From positions 1 through 24,037 of the forward strand of contig JAQYWI010000068.1 of NCBI GenBank assembly GCA_030145015.1: a DNA stretch of 24,037 nucleotides, written 5' to 3'. Within the stretch, counting starts at the first letter, position 1. Every line of letters starts with the position of its first letter. The DNA comes from Desulfobacterales bacterium. Lineage in GTDB: Bacteria > Desulfobacterota > Desulfobacteria > Desulfobacterales > JAHEIW01. The notes below the pieces were generated by a model that saw only the letters and a list, made by a program, of their open reading frames with translations, was not told where the DNA came from and did no database searches. Shown one piece after another: positions 1 through 6,406 of this stretch. Made by a program: the position numbers and the translations under genes.

Positions 1-293
1 CGATAGCCATTTTTCAAGAATTCCTCAACCATAAGAAATGGAGTCTGCAGAAGATCTTTACAATGATTACGGAAAAATATATTATCATATTGCTGTCTTC
101 CCTGGGGATTGCGTTTTAATCCCATTGCTGTTGTTTCAGGACAGGGATATTGGATAATACCTACCCGTAATTTCATTAAATAATCCATTAATTCATGTGA
201 CAAAGGAAAATTCTGTCCAAGAACATGCACACGGCAGTAGGGATTAATTAAACATTGTGCAACTAAAATGATTTTTTTGTCTTTTTTACTCAT
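1..293 (-). CDS. TudS-related putative desulfidase (partial, N-terminal part only)
   Basis: The gene starts at ATG 293 on the minus strand behind an AAGGAA ribosome site and runs off the left edge, leaving 97 complete codons. The visible protein has cysteines at residues 14, 20, 51 and 78, and the patterns CLINPYCRVHVLG near the start and YPCPETTAMGLKRNPQGRQQ around residues 49-68. These patterns resemble the TudS-related (CD3072-type) relatives of DUF523/2-thiouracil desulfurase, in which cysteines hold an iron-sulfur cluster. The family call is from memory of the motif pattern. Function as a desulfidase is not demonstrated for this subgroup. The other half of the gene lies outside the window, so completeness cannot be judged. 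Confidence 0.6.
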   Translation of the reverse strand, partial: MSKKDKKIILVAQCLINPYCRVHVLGQNFPLSHELMDYLMKLRVGIIQYPCPETTAMGLKRNPQGRQQYDNIFFRNHCKDLLQTPFLMVEEFLKNGY

Positions 294-727
294 AATTATC
301 TTCCTTTACCGCATCTTAATTAAATATGGTAGGGTTCACAAAATTGTGACTACTTACAAGTATCACTATTACCATTATCCGGTGATATATTGAGAATACC
401 ACAGGTTGGCCATAATTACAGATATCCTAAATATCCCAACTTTTCAAACCGGTCTATTTTTGCCGATAAGTTGGAGAAATCGCAGTTTTCAGAAATCTGA
501 AGAAGCTTGCGTCTCACAGCAGGCATTAAAATGCAGTTGCTAAATTTTGATCAATGCTTTTGACAGTTGATTCGAAAAAACCAGCCAGTCATTCTTAGGG
601 AAAGTCTATTGCACTTATCGATAGCCTTCCATAGAAAAAACTGCTGAGTGAAATTGTACCGGTCTGGCATAGTTTAAGATATAACTTGATAATTTGGCGT
701 ATTAACGCACAAGTTTAACTCGGAATT

Positions 728-748
728 CCCCGCTCCTTGGAGCGCGGG
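728..748. repeat. REP-like palindrome 1
   Basis: CGCTCC-TT-GGAGCG (731-736 and 739-744) forms a 6-bp perfect stem with a TT centre, flanked by a C run on the left and a G run on the right that extend it imperfectly. The GC-rich hairpin stands out in an AT-rich spacer. It resembles the short palindromes scattered between genes in many bacteria (REP-like), but no transposase is visible nearby. Confidence 0.45.
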
Positions 749-809
749 ATGAACTACAAATCAGAAAAGATCCTTATTATCGGCGAAGCATAGCGAAGCC
801 GACCTGATA

Positions 810-829
810 CCCCGCAGCTTGCTGCGGGG
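810..829. repeat. REP-like palindrome 2
   Basis: CCCCGCAGC-TT-GCTGCGGGG is a perfect 9-bp inverted repeat with a TT centre, about 60 bp from palindrome 1 and with the same plan (C-rich left arm, TT centre). It lies about 40 bp beyond the stop codon of the minus-strand gene 870-1634. It could act as a terminator-like or RNA-stabilising hairpin for that gene, although no T-run follows in that direction. Confidence 0.5.
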
Positions 830-869
830 AGAGTTCATAAGTACAAAAATTTCTTACCATCAATAGAAG

Positions 870-1634
870 TTATTGAGTCGCACCTTCCGATAATAAATCA
901 GATAGGGGTCTAAAAGTTTCAGATTTAAGTTCTGTTGAAACGGGCTCTGACACAGGAAGGTCATTCTCATCCAAACACGAGAATTCTATTCTTACCCATG
1001 TATCATAAAAATTTTCCTCAGTAATTAAACCCTCAGGTATCGTATGGCTCAGAGGGTCATTGATGATCGAGGATCGATAGAACTGGTCATCGGAACTTGT
1101 AAGTAAACGGAGCCTATGTTGCAAAACGCACCATTCGGGTATGAATTTTTCTTTTGGTTCCCTCCAAGTAACAGTAGGGGCAAACGGATCTCCGTATGCA
1201 ATAATCCCTTTGACATATGGCATGATTGCTTCTTTGTCCAAATTATGTGTTACAGCGGTTGCTAATTCGTTACCATCTCCATCAAAAACTGCAATTTCCC
1301 ACTCTCCCAAATGTTTATCTGGATTAAAGGGTGGTAAGGGAAAGACTTGATAAAGGCCTGAGAAGATGCCGCCAATCTCAAGAGCAGTTGGATAAAGCAC
1401 TAATCCTGATCTACGATTTCTAGCAGTAACTTCTATCAGTGGATCATCTGAAGTTATAAGTGCGAATACCGCCAATAAGTTTCCTTTATCAAATCCTAAG
1501 TGCCTAGAATTACCGGGGAATCGGTCTACAAAGACAGACGGAATTAAAATGCTTACCTCAGCATTAGCCGGAATAGAAACAAGCACAAATAGGCTGAATA
1601 AAGATAAGGTTTTGAGTATACACCTATTTTTCAT
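870..1634 (-). CDS. Unknown exported protein with signal peptide
   Basis: This is a 254-residue protein that I do not recognise. Residues 1-25 look like a Sec signal peptide: a basic start (MKNR), a hydrophobic core rich in Leu, Phe and Val, then a SIPANA-type cleavage site before Glu26. The mature part is moderately acidic with many Pro and aromatic residues. It contains a stretch around VFPLPPFNPDKHLGEWEIAV that looks like beta-rich extracellular or periplasmic protein. There are single Cys residues near WCVLQ and FSCLDE that could pair. The upstream ribosome site is weak (GAGAGAAG). The gene stands alone in an AT-rich region, with no operon partner. The reading frame and signal peptide make it probably real; the function is unknown. 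Confidence 0.6.
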   Translation of the reverse strand: MKNRCILKTLSLFSLFVLVSIPANAEVSILIPSVFVDRFPGNSRHLGFDKGNLLAVFALITSDDPLIEVTARNRRSGLVLYPTALEIGGIFSGLYQVFPLPPFNPDKHLGEWEIAVFDGDGNELATAVTHNLDKEAIMPYVKGIIAYGDPFAPTVTWREPKEKFIPEWCVLQHRLRLLTSSDDQFYRSSIINDPLSHTIPEGLITEENFYDTWVRIEFSCLDENDLPVSEPVSTELKSETFRPLSDLLSEGATQ

Positions 1635-2142
1635 TATAAGCTTCTCTCATAAGATTATAAGATTACTTCAGCATTATCATTTGATAATGTTCGTATTTTG
1701 TTCGAGACAAATGATTTTTTTATAAATTATATTTTTTGTCAAGGGATTGCCTGTTAGAATTTGATAAAAATAATATAGTTATATAGGTTTCTATGGATAA
1801 ACACGCGAGAAAACACCATGGATGCGATTTCGTTACAATCGGAAAATAAGGTGGATCGGAGAAACAAGACCGTTGAAGGGATTGTAACTGCTTTAAAAAC
1901 TCATTTGGTAAAAATTTATTTTTATTTGAAAACTATTTCGTTTCATTATGTCGTCAAACCAGTAAGTGCCAAGTGGTGATATATTGAGATTACATGCATT
2001 TTGGCAATTTTGCAGGTATTATAATTTGCGGTTGTCAAATCAAGTAAATCTTAATTTCGAATACTGCAAAATCATCTCCGTCCACCGACACTTCAATATT
2101 CTTACCTGTGTGATCCTAACGGCTCTTTTCTGCCGCCAGATA
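1635..2142. other. 508-bp intergenic stretch without a supported gene
   Basis: The region is AT-rich. A 53-codon open frame from ATG 1818 has no ribosome site and no recognisable product. On the minus strand just beyond the [2Fe-2S] gene there is a 26-codon stretch without a start that looks protein-like but is too short to call. No terminator with a T-run was seen after the molybdenum operon. Confidence 0.5.
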
Positions 2143-2613
2143 TTACTTCTCAATCTTCTCGGCGGCATCCAGAATGGCTTCCACATATTTGTTGTAACCG
2201 GTACAGCGGCAGAGATTACCGGCGATACCATGTCTGATTTCCTCTTCCGTGGGGCGCGGGTTTTCTGCCAGGAAGCCCTTGGCCGTCATCACCATACCCG
2301 GGGTACAAAATCCGCATTGAAAGGCACCATGATCTATAAATGACTGCTGCAGGGGATGCAGTTCATCATCGCTTGCCACACCTTCAACGGTTTCAATGGC
2401 TTTGTCCTGGGCTTCCACAGCCAGGAGCAGACAAGAGGCAACCGGCTTGTCATCGAGCAGCACGGTGCAGACACCGCACTCGCCCTCATTGCAGGCCCTT
2501 TTTGTTCCGGTCAAACCAAAGTTCTCCCGGAGGACCTCGAGCAAGGTCCGCCGGACGTCAATTTCATCTTCATAGATTTCACCGTTTATGGTGAAACGCA
2601 TCAGCTGTTTCAT
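2143..2613 (-). CDS. Molybdenum hydroxylase [2Fe-2S] subunit (XdhC/HcrC/CoxS type)
   Basis: This 156-residue small subunit of a heterotrimeric molybdenum hydroxylase passes electrons between the molybdenum centre and FAD or an external carrier. The N-terminal plant-ferredoxin-type domain binds one [2Fe-2S] cluster through Cys41, Cys46, Cys49 and Cys61 (CNEGECGVC). The C-terminal helical domain binds the second through Cys100/Cys103 (CGFC) and Cys135/Cys137 (CRC). All eight expected cysteines are present, and the length is typical of the family. ATG 2613 was chosen over longer in-frame starts because AGGAGG lies eight bases upstream and family members begin here. It is the last gene of the operon, 25 bp after the 68-residue gene. 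4-Hydroxybenzoyl-CoA reductase, xanthine dehydrogenase and CO dehydrogenase all use this subunit, so the substrate is not determined by it. Confidence 0.93.
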   Translation of the reverse strand: MKQLMRFTINGEIYEDEIDVRRTLLEVLRENFGLTGTKRACNEGECGVCTVLLDDKPVASCLLLAVEAQDKAIETVEGVASDDELHPLQQSFIDHGAFQCGFCTPGMVMTAKGFLAENPRPTEEEIRHGIAGNLCRCTGYNKYVEAILDAAEKIEK

Positions 2614-2638
2614 TTTACTTCCTCCTATATCTTTCAAA

Positions 2639-2845
2639 TCAACCGCCACCAAACATCTTTTCCATGATGAGGATTTCGTCAACATCGGGTTCAAGTTTCC
2701 AGATGACCTGGCGGGTCTTTGCATTCGCGACGATCCCTCCGATGGGATCATCCAATACCTGCTCCATTATTTTCCTGGCCTCTTCCAGCGTCACCTGTTT
2801 AGTCTCTTTTTTACCCATAACGCGCACGGTAATTAATTTTTCCAT
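2639..2845 (-). CDS. 68-residue protein with C-terminal Gly-Gly-Gly inside the molybdenum hydroxylase operon
   Basis: This small gene starts at ATG 2845 behind AAAGGAT. It lies 10 bp after the FAD-subunit gene and 25 bp before the [2Fe-2S] gene, so it is almost certainly co-translated with them. I do not recognise the family with certainty. The layout is a first strand (LITVRVMG), a second strand, a helix (LEEARKIMEQVLDD), further strands (GGIVANAK, RQVIWKL), then EPDVDEILIMEKMFGGG at the end. Small size, strand-helix-strand order, the acidic DVDEI segment and the terminal glycines recall MoaD/ThiS-type beta-grasp sulfur carriers, whose last two glycines are adenylated and thiocarboxylated. 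That is an inference from pattern only. It could instead be an unrelated accessory or assembly protein. Confidence 0.75.
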   Translation of the reverse strand: MEKLITVRVMGKKETKQVTLEEARKIMEQVLDDPIGGIVANAKTRQVIWKLEPDVDEILIMEKMFGGG

Positions 2846-2855
2846 TTTTTATCCT

Positions 2856-3749
2856 TTATGCGATTTGCGCCCGGGCGCTCAACAAAGCCCTGCGGGTCAG
2901 TGCGCCGACAGTTGTTTTCCTGTACTCGGCCGAGCCTCTCAGCGGGGATGACCGCGGTTGGGCCTCCTCGGACGCCTTTTGGGCCGCTGCTTTTATTGTT
3001 TCAGGGGTAAAAGGGTTGCCCTTCAGAACCGACTCGGCCTCAACAGCCCGGATAGGGGTTTGACCGACGGCACCGAGGCAGATCTTTGCCTCGGTACAAA
3101 TATCTTGATCCAGGGCGATCCATGCGGCCACATTGCATATTCCCAGGGCCTTGGCCCCTCTCTGGGCGAACTTGATGTAAGTGCCGCCGCCATGTGAGGG
3201 CAGGGGCGGCACCTGCAGTTCTTCCACTATTTCATCCGGCGCCAAAACCGTCTTGCCCACGTTGGTGATGAAATCTTCAACGGGCACCAGCTTTGCGCCG
3301 GCCGCGTTGATGATCTTCACCTGCGCACCCAGCGTCACGAGGCTTGGGACCATATCGGCCGAGGGCAGGGCACTGCATACATTTCCCACCACCGTGCCCA
3401 GATTCCGGATTTGAATGGATCCCAGGGTCGCTGCGGCCTGGGAGAGAATGGGATAATTGCGCTTCACTTCCGGGGAGGTCTCGACGGCGTGGATCGTCGC
3501 CAGGGTTCCGATCCGGAGTCCCTGCCCCTTTTTATAGGTAATGGCGTCCAGATCCGGAATACTTTTGAGGGCCACCAGATATTGGGGCACTGCCGCCCGC
3601 CTTTTCATATTTAACAGTAGGTCCGTCCCACCGGCAAGGAGCGTGGCAGCCTTATTGTGCTTCGCAAGGAAGTCGACGGCCTCTTTCAGGGTTTTGGGCG
3701 CAACGTATTCAAACTTCGGTAATCTTCTTACAGATGGATATTTCTTCAC
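2856..3749 (-). CDS. Molybdenum hydroxylase FAD-binding subunit (CoxM/HcrB type)
   Basis: This 297-residue medium subunit belongs to the FAD-binding domain family shared by xanthine dehydrogenase, CO dehydrogenase and 4-hydroxybenzoyl-CoA reductase. FAD-binding motifs are LLAGGTDLL (residues 37-45) and GTVVGNVCSALPSADM (118-133), the second being a slightly divergent form of the usual TIGGN...PSAD. Residues 190-297 form the C-terminal CO-dehydrogenase flavoprotein domain. The start codon is GTG, overlapping the TGA of the large-subunit gene as GTGA, which indicates translational coupling. The [4Fe-4S]-binding insertion known from Thauera HcrB (about 40 extra residues with four Cys, just before or around the second FAD motif) is absent: only Cys125 lies in that part. 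The enzyme is therefore built like an ordinary xanthine-dehydrogenase-type protein rather than classical HcrB. Confidence 0.92.
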   Translation of the reverse strand: MKKYPSVRRLPKFEYVAPKTLKEAVDFLAKHNKAATLLAGGTDLLLNMKRRAAVPQYLVALKSIPDLDAITYKKGQGLRIGTLATIHAVETSPEVKRNYPILSQAAATLGSIQIRNLGTVVGNVCSALPSADMVPSLVTLGAQVKIINAAGAKLVPVEDFITNVGKTVLAPDEIVEELQVPPLPSHGGGTYIKFAQRGAKALGICNVAAWIALDQDICTEAKICLGAVGQTPIRAVEAESVLKGNPFTPETIKAAAQKASEEAQPRSSPLRGSAEYRKTTVGALTRRALLSARAQIA

Positions 3750-6040
3750 TTCTTGCCCTCCTTTTTGGCCTTAAGTGCTTCGAATACCTTTTCCGGTGTA
3801 AATGGCGGCTCAACCAACCGAACCCCCACTGCATCTTCAATTGCATTCCTGATGGCCGCCATGATCGCGGTGGTGCAGGTTTCCCCGGCGCCCTTGGCAC
3901 CAAAGGGCCCCAAAGGATCATGCACCAAAACATGATGATTTGTCAGTTTGGGGACATCCAGGGCCGTGGGGATCTTATAGGTCCGCATGGATCCGGTGAG
4001 GGGCACCCCTTTCTTATTATAAAGGCTTATTTCGTAAAGCGCCTGGCCGATCATGTGAGCCGATCCGCCATCCATCTGCCCTTCTACCAGCAGTGGATTT
4101 ATGGGCCGGCCGCAATCGTCCGCAGCCACAGAACTCAGCAGGGTGACTTTGCCTGTCTCCGGGTCCACCTCCACTTCCACGGCCTGGGCCACAAAACTGA
4201 AGGAGGGCGTAAATTTTTCGCAGTATCCCTGCGAGAAGTCTGCAATCTCAGCTCCCGGAAAACTCCAACTCCCGCTGCCGTACAGGGATTTACCCACGCC
4301 GTAATAAGCGTTTCGCACCGCCCGCAGAAAAGAGATTGACTCCTCGGGGGTGTCTTTGGAAAATATCTTCTTATCCCTGAAAACCAAATCCTCCGCTCTG
4401 GCATCCAGCATGTCTGCGGCAACTTCCGCCAGTTTGCGCTTGGCGTCTTCGGCCGCCGCGATCACCGCATTGCCGCTCCATGTGGTGCATCTGTCGCCAA
4501 ACATTCCGGAATCCAGAACACCGTCATGGCTGTCTTCCATCTCTATCTGAACATCTTCAAAATCCACTCCCAAAACCTCAGCCGTCATCTGGGCAAAAAC
4601 CGTGTCGCATCCCTGACCCAGTTCTGTGCCCCCGTGGATGAGCTGCACGCTACCGTCTTCTCCGATTTTGACAACCGCTGATGAAGCAAAGTGACCCCCC
4701 ATGCGGCACCCGGAAATCTGGGCCCCGCAGGCGAAACCGATTCCCCGGTTGGGCACCTTGTTGGCGCGCTTTTCTTTCCAACCGATGACGTCCACCACCT
4801 TTTCGATTGCCTGTTCAAGACCGGTGCTGGAGACCTTTGAGCCGCTGACCAGGGTTTCACCCTCCTCGACAATGTTTTTGCGCATGACCTCAAGGGGATC
4901 GAGACCCAGGTCTGCGGCCATCATATCGATCATGGAGTTAAATACATACCCGGCGATGACCTGTGACTGGCCGCGCACAGCACCGCATACGGGCAGGTTC
5001 GTATAAACCCTGGTGGCATCGTATCTTACATTTGGAACCCTGAAGGGCAGGGCATTGAACAATCCAAAAAGATAGAGATTAAGGGCAGCGACACTCAGGT
5101 AGGCACCGCCGTCGGAAATATATTTGCAGTCCATGGCCACCAGGGTACCGTCTTTTTGCATGCCCGCTTTCAACCACACATGCTTTTCGTGCCTTTGACG
5201 GTAGGTGCCGATGATATCTTCCTGGTTGACGACGATTTTTACCGGTCGTTTCGTCTTCTGGGCAAGGCGTACGGCACAAAAATCAAGGTCCAGGGCTTCG
5301 TGTTTTCCTGAAAAGGCGCCTCCGATGTACGGATTCACAATTCTGATTTTGTCCAGGGGCATCCCCAATCCCCAGGCCAGATGCCGCCAGGTGATGTAGG
5401 GGCTTTGCTTGGAACCCTGGAAAAGGACCCTGCCCGAGCCGTCCACCGTGGCAAGGGCCGCATGGGGTTCGATAAAGCCGATGGCAACCCGCTGGGTGGC
5501 TAACTTTTTCTCCAGCACATATTCACACGTCTTAAAGGCGTCATCCACATCCCCGTATTCAAACTGACAGGTGGTGCCGATATTGTTTTTGGCATGATCA
5601 TGGACCAGCGGGGCGCCCTCCTTGAGGGCTTCCTCCCAACCGAGAACAGGGGGCAGTTCCTCGTAGGTCACCTCGATGAGATCGAGGGCATCCTCGGCGG
5701 TGTCTTCATCCTCCGCAGCCACAGCCGCGACTGCCTCCCCATAATGGCGCACCTTGTCAAAGGCAATCGGCGGGCGGTCCGCATACTGCTTCATAAAACC
5801 AACCACGATTCCGGGGAAATCCTTTCCCGTGATTACCGCCCTGACGCCGGGCAACTTCTCGGCCTTACTTGTGTCGATGTTCTTGATCTTAGCGTGCGCA
5901 TAGGGGCTTCTCAGCAGCTTGCCGTGCAGCATCCTTGGCATGAACAGGTCATCCGCAAAAGTCGCCGTTCCGGTCACCTTCACCTTGCCGTCAATCCTCG
6001 GCACGGGCTTTCCTACAACGCGATAGTCATTATCATGCAT
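3746..6040 (-). CDS. Molybdenum hydroxylase large subunit, xanthine dehydrogenase/4-hydroxybenzoyl-CoA reductase family
   Basis: This 764-residue catalytic subunit binds the molybdopterin cytosine dinucleotide cofactor. The N-terminal aldehyde-oxidase a/b-hammerhead domain spans roughly residues 15-135. The molybdopterin-binding part follows, with GGAFSGK (240-246), AVRGQSQ (354-360) and HGGTELGQG (469-477). GAKGAGET (714-721) places the probable catalytic glutamate at residue 720. The length is close to known HcrA-type subunits. ATG 6040 was chosen because GGGGAGGAAG stands directly upstream; a longer in-frame start at 6082 lacks such a site. It is the first gene of a four-gene operon. Together with the neighbouring aryl-acid ligase this suggests action on an aromatic acyl-CoA, for example reductive dehydroxylation, but oxidative hydroxylation of an aromatic or N-heterocyclic substrate remains possible. 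Confidence 0.92.
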   Translation of the reverse strand: MHDNDYRVVGKPVPRIDGKVKVTGTATFADDLFMPRMLHGKLLRSPYAHAKIKNIDTSKAEKLPGVRAVITGKDFPGIVVGFMKQYADRPPIAFDKVRHYGEAVAAVAAEDEDTAEDALDLIEVTYEELPPVLGWEEALKEGAPLVHDHAKNNIGTTCQFEYGDVDDAFKTCEYVLEKKLATQRVAIGFIEPHAALATVDGSGRVLFQGSKQSPYITWRHLAWGLGMPLDKIRIVNPYIGGAFSGKHEALDLDFCAVRLAQKTKRPVKIVVNQEDIIGTYRQRHEKHVWLKAGMQKDGTLVAMDCKYISDGGAYLSVAALNLYLFGLFNALPFRVPNVRYDATRVYTNLPVCGAVRGQSQVIAGYVFNSMIDMMAADLGLDPLEVMRKNIVEEGETLVSGSKVSSTGLEQAIEKVVDVIGWKEKRANKVPNRGIGFACGAQISGCRMGGHFASSAVVKIGEDGSVQLIHGGTELGQGCDTVFAQMTAEVLGVDFEDVQIEMEDSHDGVLDSGMFGDRCTTWSGNAVIAAAEDAKRKLAEVAADMLDARAEDLVFRDKKIFSKDTPEESISFLRAVRNAYYGVGKSLYGSGSWSFPGAEIADFSQGYCEKFTPSFSFVAQAVEVEVDPETGKVTLLSSVAADDCGRPINPLLVEGQMDGGSAHMIGQALYEISLYNKKGVPLTGSMRTYKIPTALDVPKLTNHHVLVHDPLGPFGAKGAGETCTTAIMAAIRNAIEDAVGVRLVEPPFTPEKVFEALKAKKEGKK

Positions 6041-6082
6041 TTCTTCCTCCCCAATCTCTATTTTCACTATAACCCATCTCAT

Positions 6083-6097
6083 TCCGCCTCTGGCGGA
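6083..6097. promoter_or_regulatory. Perfect GC-rich palindrome upstream of the molybdenum hydroxylase operon
   Basis: TCCGCC-TCT-GGCGGA is a perfect 6-bp-arm palindrome 43 bp before the large-subunit start. On the minus strand a TATAGT word (a possible -10) lies between it and the gene, but no good -35 is seen. It could be a regulator site for an activated promoter, or merely a small hairpin in the leader. Confidence 0.3.
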
Positions 6098-6148
6098 CTG
6101 TCTCCCGATGGTAATGTTCTAAACCTATATAAAGTGCTTACAAGACCA

Positions 6149-6334
6149 AATGAGTTAAAATTTAAAATGATCTAAAATGCCTAAAATTGAGGAATTCTAC
6201 CCGTCGAGAGCCTCCCGTCGAGAGCCTCCCTTCGAGAGCCTCAGGGTCGAACGATCAAATTTAAAATAAAAGATAGAGCGAAGCGAAACCATAACTTTAG
6301 GCACTTTAGCTCATTTTAGGCATTTTAGGCACTT
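6149..6334. repeat. Composite inverted-repeat element, copy 1
   Basis: Two AT-rich arms built from repeats of the type GTGCCTAAA/ATGATCTAAA (left 6149-6188; right 6293-6334, inverted and imperfect) flank a GC-richer core. The core starts GAATTCTACCCGTCGAGAGC, carries three tandem 14-15-bp units containing CGAGAGCCT, then CAGGGTCGAACGATCA. The same plan is present at 11957-12168. Weaker TTTAG-type repeats continue to about 6360. The element lies 3' of the ligase gene and 5' of the molybdenum operon. Confidence 0.8.
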
Positions 6335-6406
6335 CTAACTTTAGAGCACCTTTAGAACTTCTTTTCTCTGTCTTCCAAGATGAACTGCTAATTTTGAGAT
6401 AGTTTA

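Larger units (their letters stand above)
294..869. other. 576-bp AT-rich intergenic stretch
   Basis: No credible gene is seen on either strand. The left two thirds are AT-rich and without recognisable structure. The right part (728-832) carries two short GC-rich palindromes described separately. A 15-base word at 381-395 recurs at 1975-1989. Confidence 0.6.

Noticed and set aside
1818..1979. 53-codon plus-strand frame in the 1635-2142 spacer
   Set aside because: No ribosome site, no recognisable pattern, and composition like the surrounding spacer.
2040..2125. Short minus-strand stretch downstream of the [2Fe-2S] gene reading DHTGKNIEVSVDGDDFAVFE
   Set aside because: Protein-like in appearance but preceded by an in-frame stop and without a start; too short to call a gene or a remnant.
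3734..6175. Several long plus-strand frames opposite the molybdenum large-subunit gene
   Set aside because: They are antisense shadows of a gene with clear family motifs and have no ribosome sites.
6190..6245. Possible CRISPR array in the tandem CGAGAGCCT units of the composite repeats
   Set aside because: Units are 14-15 bp, directly adjacent, and only three in number, with no unique spacers or cas genes.
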